Origin: Oreohelix idahoensis
Taxonomy: Eukaryota; Mollusca; Gastropoda; Stylommatophora; Oreohelicidae
NCBI GenBank assembly: GCA_024509875.1
Contig: JAMPIV010004267.1
Coordinates: 558,001 to 622,000, forward strand
DNA length: 64,000 nt
Direction: 5' to 3'
Every line of letters starts with the position of its first letter. Position 1 is the stretch's first letter. A model generated the notes under the pieces. The model made no database searches. It saw nothing but the letters and a program-made list of their open reading frames with translations, and had not been told where the DNA came from. The position numbers were made by a program, and so were the translations under genes. Shown piece after piece: positions 25,889 through 37,254 of the stretch.

Positions 25889-28438
25889 CCGTGAACTGGG
25901 GTGACTTTGCCTACATTTCATCTTTACAGATTTTTTACAGTATATTAACCAACACTAAATACAGCCCAAAGGTGCTGAAATACAGAGTGGATACATAAGC
26001 TTTGTTTTTATTTTTAAATGAAGTCAGAATTCCACCAGGATTAGATGATTTAAGAGGTATTGTGAAATATTTCAACTGAAGTAAAAATGGGGTGACTTTG
26101 CCTTCATACCTTATTTTTTTTTAAAAAGACAAAACATGTAACGTACCAGTAGTTAAAAACACTTTTAAAACCCTGAAAGTAGGGAAATCAGATGCACAAT
26201 ACCTGATAGTAATATAAAAGCTTCAAAGAATACTTAAAATACAAACAAGTAAATTTTTTTCTACATTCACTGATTAATTAATCAAATCATTTACGACGCG
26301 TTACAAAAAGACACATCTGTTATAGTGGGGGGGAAAAGATCACACCACCAGTTCACATCAAAAATGTTTTTTACATGCTTTTTTCGTTGGTGGCAGCCAC
26401 TCCTCATCAGTGTCAGAAAATGGAATGTCTTCACAATCTGAATCTGTTTTCTCGAGTTCAAACTCGGATGGTGATGACCGGCAGGAAGATACAGATGCCG
26501 AAGGTTGCAACTGCAGTGCTTGAGCAGATGTTGAAGGTTGATGTTGAACAGGTGCTGAAGATGATGCTGGGGGTGCAGATGTCAAGGATTGAGACTGCAA
26601 GTCTTCCGCACTCACCGATTTCCCTGGTGGCACAGAAACTTTCTTCCTCTTATGCCTGCTGCCAGTTCCTGTGCAACCATTTGAATTGGGCGAGTATTTA
26701 AAAGTCTGCAAATAGTTTAGCACAGCATCTGAAACACCTTGTGGGTCTTTGCTTGTGTCACTAGTGACAGTTGACTTTGGCAGCTTTTTCAGCACTTGGT
26801 TTGCATCTAGGGGGTGAATGCCACAGGCTCTGAACCCAGAAATCAAATTGTTGGCTGATCTCATACCCATCCCTTCAATTAATTTATTTAGCATTGCTGG
26901 AAACACTTTCTTGTCTAGTGATGCAGAAGATGGGTGTTTTTTGCTTGTAACTCTCCAACAGCTTTCTCCATAATTTTTTGAGAGGAGCAAAAAAAGACAC
27001 ATCAAGTGGCTGGCACTTGTCTGTGGAGTTAGGAGGAAGCAGGATGAAAGCAATATTCAGTTCTTCACACTTGTATATCACTGATGCACTGATGTGTGAA
27101 CTTAAATTGTCCCCTATGATTACTTTGCGACCATGTTTTCTCCTGGCCCAAGGCACTACAACACTCAGAAACCATTCATCAAAATTGGTACCATCCATCC
27201 ACCCATTTTTGCTCCTCCCAAACCTAGTGCCTGGTGGGCCACCTTCACACCATGAATGCCACAGGTGCTCTGACTTGTATATGATGTAGGGTGGAAGTAG
27301 TTCCCCTGTAGCTGTCCCAGCAAACATGATGGAGATGTTGCCTTTTGAATAGTTCATTACTCTCTCTGGGTATTTAACTCCCCTTTTGAAGACACATTTT
27401 TTCTGCCCTGGATCATCAGCAAGATTTGTTTCATCATAATTAAGTATGTTCTCTGCACGGACACCTTCTAAAGACAGCTTTAAATTGTCAAAGTAGCCTT
27501 GAATTTCTTTGGGATTTATTTCAGCTCGTGATCGCTTTATATTTTGACATGTCCTCTGACAAACAACATCTTGGTGTCGCTTCAGAAATCCTCTCACCCA
27601 GTCATCTCCAGGTGTATTGTTCTTGAATTTTTTAACTGAAATTTTGCCTTTGTCTAGTATTCCTTTGACCAGAAGTTTAACGTCGTTTTTTTCAACGGGC
27701 ATTCCATAGTCTGCACATGTTGTTATGTGATTTACAAGTGTTTCCTCAAACTCTCTTGACAGAGCAGACTGTCCTCCAGGTGTCTTCTTGTGGACTCCCT
27801 TCACCTTGTTCCGTAGAGTTCTCAATGGTATGTTGTAGATTTTTGAGATTTCTTTTATAGAAGTTGTTTTACACTCTTCAACAGCCTTAAGCAAGGTTTC
27901 TTCAGAATAGTCTCTATAGTGTCTGCTACCAGGCTTTCTCTTGTGATGTCTGGGCATGGTGATCTGAAGAAAAAAACAAAACAAAGATATATAAACACCA
28001 AAGTGTGCAACATTGAAAAAGCAAGTTTAAGACCACATTAAGTCTAGATCAATGGGGTGACTTTGCCCCAGACTGTGGAAGGAAAGCATTTAAGAAACTT
28101 GAGACTAAAGCTTATCCAAACAAATGATTAACCTTTTTATCATCGAAATGCATGAGAATAAAGTACATAGGGAAATAAACTATATCACATTCAAATAGAA
28201 GTACAAACTCACCTAAATCAGCAAAAAAACGATGTCAAGAACACCAGGGCTGCTTCTTTCGTGTCTCAGCGCTTAGGAGGGAAGAAACACCAAAAACATC
28301 CCACTAAACATGTCTTCTTTCATGAAGAGTTGAAAAATGAAGGCAAACAACTCTAGAAATGCAAGTATGAACACATTCACATTTTCAGTATTTAATAGGC
28401 AAAGTCACCCCATGGGGCAAAGTCACCCCAGTTCACGG
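25889..28438 (-). mobile_element. Complete pogo-like DNA transposon, 2550 bp
   Basis: Perfect 23-bp terminal inverted repeats, CCGTGAACTGGGGTGACTTTGCC at 25889-25911 and its reverse complement at 28416-28438, are bordered by TA at 25887-25888 and 28439-28440, the target duplication of the Tc1/mariner/pogo superfamily. The core GGGGTGACTTTGCC occurs five times: in both termini, at 26089-26102, at 28054-28067 and inverted at 28398-28411. These are likely transposase binding sites. One transposase gene fills the interior on the minus strand. Confidence 0.95.
26358..27957 (-). CDS. pogo-like DDE transposase (one apparent frameshift)
   Basis: The start at 27957 (MPRHHKRKPG) is chosen over an upstream Met because it begins the basic helix-turn-helix region (EETLLKAVEECKTTSIKEIS, then IPLRTLRNKVKG). 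A CENP-B-type second DNA-binding domain follows (DWVRGFLKRHQDV), then the DDE core: ILNYDETNL, KVIIGDNLSSHIS and LPPNSTDKCQPLDVSFFAPLK, with all three acidic residues present. Just after the core, an A6 run at about 26936-26942 shifts the frame. The downstream frame continues with PAMLNKLIEGM, SGFRACGIHPLD and a Ser/Gln-rich acidic C-terminus to 26358. About 530 residues in total, in a transposon with perfect ends. The single break is a homopolymer indel, so it may be a true mutation or an assembly error. Confidence 0.9.
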
Positions 28439-28440
28439 TA

Positions 28441-29212
28441 TATCATATTTAAACCAATTGCCTTTAATCATACACCTCTTGACATAACTGTGAGAAATCA
28501 TTTGAAAGTATAAATCACAGCCATATGGATAACACTGAGTTGCTACAGAATGTGATAAATTAATTAAAATCACTTAAAACTTCCATCAAGAGGCCATTTG
28601 TGGAAGTGTCCTCAATGGTAAACTCTGCGAATGTTTTACAGCAGGAAGTGGGGTCAGACAATGATATCTGCTTTCACCAACAATCTTCCGCATGGTCAGG
28701 GACTGAGAAATGATACAGAAAAAAGAAAACAGGACTAAAATGAAGATGTGACAAGCAACGATAAGATCTTGATTTTGCAGCTGATCTATGTCTTCTTAGA
28801 CATGAACAACATGCGGGAAAAGATAAATATACCAACAGCAGAAGCAACAAAAACTGTGCTACACTGCAATGTACATACATAAAAGGAAATGAGAATAAAC
28901 CACAGACGAACAGATTCTACAAAAATCAATGGTCAAATAAGTCCATAGCTTAATCTAATTGGGAAGTAACAAGGGAAAAGTAAACTAGGATATCAGTTCA
29001 TTCATTATTTCCCTGTTAGCTTATTATGGATCATAGGAGCACCATTTTAGCTGCCTGCCTTGCAGAAAGTCTGCACTAAAGCAGTTATATACCCTTTATT
29101 TTCATTTGTCTTGTTCATCCTTATGAAGCATGATGCCAACCCTGCACCTGGTCCCCTTGCATCAAACATTGACATGCTCCTGCAGTTGTGGTTTCTGTAA
29201 TAATTGGTTTGA
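28441..29212. other. No gene recognised
   Basis: AT-rich DNA. Small minus-strand frames at 28674-28880 and 29047-29247 are unrecognised. Confidence 0.55.
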
Positions 29213-29338
29213 CATGATGAGGTTACCAGTTCCATGCACAACCTCACACTAGTGACATGATGAGGTTAAAAGTTCCATGCACAACCTCACACTAGTGACA
29301 TGATGAGGTTACCAGTTCCATGCACAACCTCACACTAG
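29213..29338. repeat. 43-bp tandem repeat, about 3 units
   Basis: CATGATGAGGTTACCAGTTC starts units at 43-bp spacing, each running on to CCATGCACAACCTCACACTA. Related single copies in reverse orientation occur near 9648-9682 and 29890-29925, so the unit derives from a dispersed repeat. Confidence 0.93.
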
Positions 29339-29529
29339 TCACCTCTTATGACGTATCTGAGGAAGATTTGGTCCTATTATTTTTCTGCCTCTTCAGAAGC
29401 CCCCCCCCCCCACCCCCCCCCCCCCCCCCCAAGAACTACAAGAATGAAGGATGTCAGTGCAAGGATAAATAAAGCCAGATTTGTCTTCATCAACTCTCCC
29501 AGTATGGAACTCTACAATTATTTTGAACA

Positions 29530-29700
29530 TCCGATTGGGAGAGTGGTTAGAGCACTGGTCTCTCACAGCAAAGGTGCCGGGTTTGATTCACAGTATCAAC
29601 AGTCCAGTCAACCCAGCTGTAAATGGGTACCTGACTTTGCTCTTGAGTTAGGGAAGGAAAAGGTAGCGGGGAAGGGAACTGATCAGCCCACCTCTCAATG
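29530..29700 (+). mobile_element. tRNA-derived SINE, plus strand
   Basis: GGGAGAGTGGTTAGAGCACT is a good A-box region and GGTGCCGGGTTTGATTCAC, about 35 bp later, a B box. Together they resemble the 5' half of a tRNA gene, but downstream folding is lost. A C-rich run (29401-29430) lies upstream. No target duplication could be placed. Confidence 0.65.
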
Positions 29701-29710
29701 CTGGATCTAA

Positions 29711-30397
29711 TATAGTCTCTAAACACTTCACTTTCCTACAACAGTATCTGCTATGGAACTACCTTGTAAAACTATTTCCCACAATCACAACATTACTAAT
29801 ATAAAACCTGTGGTCTCTGAAGAGACAAAGAAATAATAAGACTACTGTCTTCTCAGGCATGTCGTAACCCCAGGCGACTAATATGAACTTGTGCACAGGG
29901 GGCTGGCAACTTCATCATGTCAAACACACATTGGCTACTAAACCTGACAACTAAACAATGTAAGAGCACAAGGATGTTCTGTCCAGACTTCCTGCCATGT
30001 GGCTCCATGCTCTCTAAGGAGCTAGTGGGCAAATAATGAAAACCTGTCCTGCACCATGGCTCATAAAGTTAGCATTTTGCCAAGAATATCAAGTCTAAAG
30101 TTCAGACAGTCAAACATATCAAATGGCCAGACCTATTACGTAAACAGACACCTACTAAACACAACCAGGTGATAATCAGCACAGATGGAGATTTAATGAG
30201 AGAAAATGGAGATAAGATAGCAACCAACGGACCAGTATAATCCAAACTGACTCGAAACTAGGGCGGATTAAATGATACGTAATTCCCAAGGACTGATACT
30301 ACTTCTAAATGCACCTAAATTAATGACGTCACTACATAGGCACTACCAGAGTTGTCTTCAAGTCTTTCCTAACAAGTCTCAGTGTTCTAAGTACAAG
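29711..30397. other. No gene recognised
   Basis: No domain-bearing frame. 29865-29925 contains a single diverged copy of the 43-bp repeat family (CTGGCAACTTCATCATG). Confidence 0.5.
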
Positions 30398-30399
30398 TA

Positions 30400-31734
30400 C
30401 GAGTGACGGTCAAAAAGTAATGCCTCGTAATTTTTAATTTCATTCAATAGGCAAGAAAACGGATAAAATTCACATTGAAATGTAGCCCCAAGTCTGAACT
30501 TCAAAAATTTATTTCTCAATGTAGTCTCCGTTATTTGTTACAGTTTTTGTCCATCTTCTCACAAGGGCATGTAACCCCGCATGGTAAAACTGTGTGTCCT
30601 TTTTTCTAAACCACTGGCGTACGGCGCGTTTCAGGGTCTCGGTGTCCTCAAAATGATGTCCGCGAAGATCTTCTTTCAGTGGTCCAAACAGATGGAAGTC
30701 AGAAGGTGCAAGATCGGGACTGTAAGGGGGATGTGGTAATAATGTCCAGCCAAATTCTGCAATCGCATCAATGGTGCATTTAGCGGTGTGTGGTGTGGCA
30801 TTATCGTGCAACAGTAGTGCAGTTCTCTGATCTTTTAATGGGTAAAGTCGCCGAAGACGACCTCTAAGCTTCTTCAAAGTTTCACTGTAACGGTCTGCAT
30901 TCACCATGTTTCCCTGTTCCAAGAAGTCGAGAAGAATCACACCCTTCTCATCCCAAAACATGGAGGCCATAACTTTCCCTACAGATGGTGAACTTTTGAA
31001 CTTCTTTCTTGTCGGCGATGTTGTGTGATGCCATTCCATTGACTGCCTCTTGGATTCTGGTTAAAAAAAATGAACCCAAGTCTCATCACCTGTCACAATA
31101 TTCGATAAAAACTCTTCTCCTTCAGTTTCGTAACGATGCAGGAGGTTGATGGCTATGGTTTTCCTTGTTTCTTTATGTCTGTCTAACATTCTGGGTACCC
31201 ACCGTGCACAAACTTTTGAATAACCCAGGTCTTTAATGATGTTCTGGACACTGCCTTTACTAATGGACAACATGGAAGAAAGTTCATCCAGTGTTACCCG
31301 ACGGTCACCATGAATTATGCCATCAACTCGATGAATGTTGTGTGGAGTCACTGCGGTAGACGGACGGCCAATCCGCTTTGCGTCAGCCATTGAGGATGGA
31401 CCTACTTCAGCTTCGTCACAAAATGTACCCAACGTCGGACAGTGCTAACATCCACTGTTGAATCTCCATAAACATTCTTAAAACGTTCGTGGATGCGAAT
31501 TGGGTTCTCGCCTTCAGCATTGAGGAATTCTACGACATAACGTTGTTTTAACCAAACGTCTTTGGCAGCCATTTTTAAACTGTTACAGTGGTGCCACCTG
31601 TTATTGAAACAGGTTGGTGATGCTATACAGTGCAGAAGAGTGTTTGAGGAATCCTGCTAAATTTTCAAATTGCACACCGATGCAGTATTTACATGCATAA
31701 AAAATAGGAGGCATTACTTTTTGACCTTCCCTCG
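30400..31734 (-). mobile_element. mariner transposon, 1335 bp
   Basis: Imperfect terminal inverted repeats sharing GGTCAAAAAGTAATGCCTC lie at 30400-30435 and 31698-31734, bordered by TA at 30398-30399 and 31735-31736. Length, TA duplication and gene content are typical of a full-length mariner. Confidence 0.93.
30509..31572 (-). pseudogene. mariner transposase, frameshifted
   Basis: The protein starts at 31572 (MAAKDVWLKQRYVVEFLNAE) with the mariner helix-turn-helix (ENPIRIHERFKNVYGDSTV). A frame change near 31420 follows RRWVHF. The second frame carries KRIGRPSTAVTPHNI and the first catalytic block VTGDETWVHFF. A T8 run near 31062-31069 then changes the frame again and leaves a stop before PESKRQSMEWHH. 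The third frame has LLLHDNATPHTA and YSPDLAPSDFHLF, so the acidic triad is D-D-D, as expected for mariner, and ends NNGDYIEK. At least two indels inactivate this copy; one sits in a homopolymer. Confidence 0.93.
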
Positions 31735-31736
31735 TA

Positions 31737-32499
31737 TCAAGCCCATAACAGTAGTTTTTAAGTTGAGACTCATTTTTTAAATTTAAAACTTGTTATAGTC
31801 ACAAGTGCTTTTATTTAAACAATCACATCAATCACTATAAATAATAATCACTTTTTTAAAATAGTGTTTTATGATCAAAAATAAATAATCTTTCAATTTT
31901 TTTCCTTTAAAGTATTTTATTTACTGACTTTTATTATATTGATTTAAACAAAACCTTATTTTTGGTGTTGGGGTCTTTTCTGAGGACAAGGCCAAACCAA
32001 TTCCAACGTCCGCCTGCTAGGATGGTGTGCTATCTTCTTGACTGCTCAGAGTAAGCAGTTATTGGTTGTTATTCGTTCCTTTCCTGTCCATTTTTAATAT
32101 TATCTGCAAAAATTCATAATTTATTTCATTTTCATTTAGACATTAATGGCTGCAAGCGACCATCATTGTGGTAAGTAATGTTACTGATGTCATTACAAGA
32201 AAAAAATATATATTCATGTCCAAAATTTTCCCTAGTCTAGTCCTTGGCACAGTCCTATATTAATCCCTTCCCACACTTTGGCCCCCACAGAGTGACTGCG
32301 AGTCCTCACTGTATTTAGAAGTGTGTCTTCTGATATTTTTAGCATATGTGTTCATACAGGTGCATAAAACAACTCTTTGTTGCTGCTGTCATAGGCATCC
32401 AGAAATAAAACCGGAAAACAAATTACCACTCCTGCTCTTTACACGCTGTGGCAATCATGTCTCTCCAAAACGTACAGCATCGTTGGCATCAATCAATAA
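31737..32499. other. No gene recognised
   Basis: AT-rich. GGCCAAACCAATTCCAACG near 31990 resembles the tail segment of the LINE at 40970-41000 (TGGCCAACCCAACTCCAGC), so a short diverged LINE piece may lie at about 31970-32070. Confidence 0.4.
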
Positions 32500-32860
32500 T
32501 CAATACCCTTTAGCTCCCCAAGGAGCATAGACCTTCAACAAACACATGCCAAGTCTTCCTGTCCTGTGCCATCCGCTCAAGTTCTTTCCATATTTTCCTC
32601 ATCATTTTCACCTGTTTCCAGTTCTCTTCTCCATGTGTTTTTTGGTATACCTCTGCCTCTCTTTCCCTGTGAATTCCAGAAAAAGGACTGCCTTGTAATG
32701 CTATCAACAGGTTTTCTCAATGTGTGTCCTATCCATCGCCAGCGTTGGCATACTGCAACAGATTTGATGTCCGCTCTCTCACATATGATACTGCTAGACT
32801 GTTGTATATCTTTACCTTTGTCATCTTTTGTATCTCTTGCCAACCAATTTCTCTGCCATC
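32500..32860 (-). mobile_element. LINE 3'-end fragment (RTE-like C-terminus)
   Basis: Two overlapping minus-strand frames join as one tail: QRWRWIGHTLRKPVDSITRQ, QGKRGRGIPKNTWRREL, then MRKIWKELERMAQDRKTW and FVEGLCSLGS. This is the conserved end of RTE-like polymerases. A short ATCA/ATTG-type tail lies at 32489-32505. One frameshift; 5' truncated. Confidence 0.85.
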
Positions 32861-33527
32861 AGAATGCATGCCCTCCTCTCCTTAAAATATGCTCAATGAA
32901 AGTGGATTACCTCTTTCTGACCTGTGCACTGATTTTTTTCTTGTGAGTTAATTTCTATCACAACATGTTATTACTTTTTCTTTTCTGCTTGGGCTATTCT
33001 TTCTTACCAAGGGTATGTCAAAGTTAAAATGGGTAGCCATGCACATATACATTTGTACATATTATTAAAAAAAGGCTCTGAACTGGCAACCAAACAGAAA
33101 AGGGTAATTATTAAAAAAAACTACTTAAGTGATCTATCAGTTAATTTAGGTCAAAATAAATTCAATTTATGAATGTGACACAATCATAACATTAACATTT
33201 ATGAATATGGGACAAGCATAAAATTTTTTTAAATAAATGAGTTTAATTGAATCTTTAATTAAAACAATCAATCTAAATGTGTACACATATGCAAGCACTG
33301 TTTGAGATACTATATAAATAATAATGATAAATAAAATCGTGTCTGTCACCGATAACATTAGGTGAATATTTTTTTTAAGTGGAGGTGTCAGAAAATCAAG
33401 GATAGAGCAGAATGCAGATGGAGCATAACTGTTAAAGAGCGCCAAAGAAGATTAAAAGGACAATCAGCATGGAATATTGACATTAAAAAATGTAATCAGC
33501 AAAAAAAAATTACAAAATGTGCAAATA
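32861..33527. other. No gene recognised
   Basis: AT-rich spacer between a LINE end and a Tc1 element. No domain-bearing frame. Confidence 0.55.
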
Positions 33528-33529
33528 TA

Positions 33530-35080
33530 CTACTCGTCAAAAGTCAAGGGCCACCCTATTATTTTCAATACACTTTTATTTAAGAGCATAGAATGATTAA
33601 ACGAAGGAAGTTTTTAGTAAAAATGGGTGCAATATCTTCCTCTGACAGTCCTCTATGCACGTTAAGCATAAAAACAACTCACCGACAACCATGGTGATCA
33701 CATGCAATTTGGTTTGCTGACCATAAATTCACATTTTTAATATGTTTTTTCAAACTTCCGTAGAACCAAACAGGTGAAGTAATCGTGCTGATTGACATTC
33801 CACGTACAATGGCGAATTTTCGTGAACAGAGTTCACTCTTAATTTGTTTTACAATCAGCAGACTTAGGGTAGTTTCATCACTTGCAAAAACCATGCCACC
33901 GAGAAGAAGTCTTGACACCTTATAAAGAATGAGGGCTATAGCGTGGGTTGAAAGTGGTTTATCTGTCCGTGAGGTTGCTGGACGGCTTGCAGTGTCACAC
34001 TCTACTATCCAAAGAATTTTGGAGAGATTTCAGGCCACAGGAAGTGTGGAGGATCGCCACCGGCCAGGTCACCCTAAATGCACCTATAGACATGATGACC
34101 AGTACCTCTTGTTGTCAGCCCTGCGCCATCGAACAGTGACTTGTTCCACTCTAAGATGTCAGCTGAGACAAACTGTAAACGTTAATGTCAAAGCACCATT
34201 CACAGACGTTTGAATGAATTTGGACTGGCTGCTCGACGTCCTGCAGTCAGAATCCCTCTTACTCCTGCTCATCGCAGAGCCCGTGTTGCTTGGTGTCGCG
34301 AGCACATCCAATGGACAAGGCAACAATGGAGTCAAGTTCTCTTCACTGATGAATCTCGCTTCAGTGTGTCATTCAATGATGGCAGGATTCGAGTTTGGAG
34401 ACGACCAGGAGAGCGATTTACTGATGACACAATTCAAGAGGTGGATCGTTATGGTAGGGGTTCTGTCATTGTCTGGGAAGGCTTCTCCAGACACGGCAGG
34501 ACCCCCACTCTACATCATCCAAGGCAACTTGACCGGCCCAAGATACCAGAATGAAATCTTGAGACCAATTGTTCAGCCTGCTCTGGAGGCAATAGGTGGT
34601 AATGCCATCCTCCAAGATGATAACGCTCGACTCCATCGAGCTCGTGTGGTGAATGAGTTTATTCAGCAACATGGGATCATCAGGATGGCGTGGCCAGCTC
34701 ATTCACCTGACCTTTCTCCGATTGAGCACCTCTGGGATGTCCTTGGTCAAAGATTGTCAACAAATCACCCCCTGCCAATGAGGATACTCTTCGGACCCTT
34801 GTGGACTCGATGCGTCTACGCTGTCTTGAATGCCTTGCTGCAAACGGTGGTCATACCCGATTTTGAAATGTCTATTTGTCCAATATCTATTGTGTGACTT
34901 TTGAAAAGGTGGGTGACACACTTCACAGCGTTTGAATGTGTGTTTTCATTTCTTTACGTGACATGTCAATTTGGTATTCAATAAATGCCGTTTTGACTGA
35001 TACCAATTACGTTTATATCAGATTTGTTTTATGGTTTCAGCCAAGGTTTTTCTAAGTGGCCCTTGACTTTTGACGAGTAG
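33530..35080 (+). mobile_element. Tc1-like transposon, 1551 bp
   Basis: CTACTCGTCAAAAGTCAAGG at 33530 is inverted at 35061-35080 (CCTTGACTTTTGACGAGTAG); the match extends several bases further inside. TA borders both ends (33528-33529 and 35081-35082). The element holds one Tc1-type gene on the plus strand. Confidence 0.94.
33893..34866 (+). pseudogene. Tc1-like DD34E transposase, multiply broken
   Basis: Start at 33893 (MPPRRSLDTL) with an in-frame stop ten codons later. The helix-turn-helix ARLAVSHSTIQRILERF-like block (seen as GRLAVSHSTIQRILERF) and GRPGHP-like hinge (DRHRPGHPK) follow. Frame changes occur near 34190, 34500 and in the C-run near 34768. The catalytic core is recognisable across frames: VLFTDESRFSV, AILQDDNARLHRARV and HSPDLSPIEHLWD, giving the Tc1 Asp-Asp-Glu triad. 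The correct frame ends ANGGHTRF at 34866. At least four lesions make it inactive. Confidence 0.92.
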
Positions 35081-35082
35081 TA

Positions 35083-37167
35083 TACATAGAACTTTTTTTA
35101 TACATAAAAGATGGAAGCACAAACATCATTCATACTAGAACGGTTACATATTTACCAAAAGAAACATTTTGTAACCAGAATGATGATCACATTAGTAGTT
35201 TAGTAATTATCCTTTAAATAATTTTAGTATGCAAGTTATTGAAGACGTCATTTTCACATAGCCTCTTATTGACATTTTAAATAAAGACTTCCAGACAGTT
35301 ACAGGAAATAATACGAGACCTGAAACCTCTAAACAAAATTAAAAATACCCTCAAATAAAAGGTTATAACAAATTGCTATCATGGTAACTTGTGTAGTAAC
35401 TGTGACGTAAATATGACATAGACATAACTAGTGGAATATCCATCTTAACTAATGGCTTCGCCAATGAAATAGATTATCTCAAACATATCTGTTTGACTGA
35501 CAAATCAAAGTAACTTTCCCCCCAACAGTCTTAGGAATCAGTTTGTATATATTGACAGCCCAAAACCCTTAGCGGAGAGTCAAAGCCCAAGTTCCTGGCA
35601 GAAGAGTCGAAGCCCAAGTTCCTAGCTGAAGAGTTGCACACCCGAATCCCTGGCAAAGAGATGAAGCCTAAGTTCCTAGCAGATTTGCTGACCGCCACTA
35701 TATATGGGCAAGAACTGAATAGACTCCAGAAATAGTTGAACAATGGCTAACCCGACCCCTAGCCCTATGACAACATAATACTTCAGGTTGGTAAAGGTCT
35801 CGACTTAGCATTAAGACTTATGCATATTAGACAGGAGAAATAGATGTACCTAAGCTCATCAAAATGCACAATATGAATTTTATGAGATGACTTCATATGT
35901 GGAAATGAATGCTACTGAACTGAGAATGGGATCATCTTGTAATTTACCGTTATACATCTGAATGAAACCAAATTAAAACTTCATATAAAATGTTGGACTT
36001 TGCTTCAAATGCTGATGGAAATTGTTGAGTTTGACTTGCTTATTGTTTAGGAATTCTAGGAACCATGGAAAGTACTGCCATTTATATTACATGTGATGCT
36101 TCCAACTTTCAAAATCTAAAATCAAACCTGGAACCCGTACATTGATCAAGTTAAATAATATCTCTGGAGGAGCATCCAGTAAACTCAAACTTGATACAGT
36201 GAACTCGAACATATTTATATAGTAAACTCGAACTTGACATTTATAGTCAATGTTCCTTATAACTTACAAATCAAACTGTTCTGACCTACTTTAAAATGAT
36301 AGATTATTATCATCATTTCTCTGTGACTCCTTTATCAAGTCAATACTGCAGCTGGTAACCCAGGTAACCTGCACCAAAACATTCATGTTCTTGCAGTGAA
36401 GGTTTCTGTCACACAGCATGTTTTACACAATAAGACTGCCAGTGGCATAACAAGTGGCCACCTAGACGCAAATTAATGGACAGCCTCCATATCTATAATG
36501 GGCTCAACAGCCATAATCAACACATGGCAAGTCTGTATAAATATTGTATACTAATTGCTTAATAATTACTATTAGATGAAAAAAGTATTAAAAATAAACT
36601 TCTCAACTATATATCCAGCATTAAATAATTTGTGCTGCCATCTGCTCGAATTTTGAAATGAACCTTCTCACTAGCCAGAATGTACTCAAGAGAGACAGAA
36701 GAACAGCCAATAGTGATGCAGTATCACTAGCGCTAGTGTCATCTAAAAATGTTTGCAAATATACATTTAAATTTGAAGAAAAAAAAATTGTCCATGTTAA
36801 GTTTAACTGTAAAACAAGTTCAAGTCTTTACAGATAAGTTAACTGCTTTTGAAATAAGAAAAACAAGCAAATACAAAGTCGACCACAATCAACTGTTAAG
36901 AGTGCCACTGACTAGCACAGATAGCGTCACAAAATCTCAATGAAAGCTTTAAAAAACTATATCCCCCTTAAAAAATGTTCTTTTTACGATTTTCTCGGCC
37001 CGTCCTATTTTTTCTGTAAAGTTTAATATTTTTTATTTTTAAATTTGAAATAAGCACATCTAATTCTAATACATTATATTAATTTTTAAAACAAAATATT
37101 TAACTGCTTGGTTAACTTTTCAAACTGCATAAATATTTTAATTTTATCTCTAGTAAAATTCTATCAG
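35083..37167. other. No gene recognised; one degenerate short tandem repeat
   Basis: 35575-35700 contains about four diverged ~28-bp units around AAGCCCAAGTTCCTAGC. The rest is AT-rich without a recognisable frame. Confidence 0.5.
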
Positions 37168-37254
37168 CTACCACGACAAGAATGGGAAACTAAGAGCCAG
37201 GGATCCAGACCTCCAGGACGGCCAAGAGTCCGCGGGGAGGACAGCATTAGACAA
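37168..37254 (+). mobile_element. LINE 3'-end fragment, left half (interrupted)
   Basis: GCTACCACGACAAGAATGGG and AGACCTCCAGGACGGCCAAG match the intact copy at 45170-45255. The match stops at ATTAGACAA (37254) and resumes with CAATCTTTG at 39412, so one fragment has been split by the transposon between. Confidence 0.88.

Noticed and set aside
26375..27289. Plus-strand frames across the pogo transposase
   Set aside because: Antisense shadows of the transposase, which has all catalytic motifs on the minus strand.
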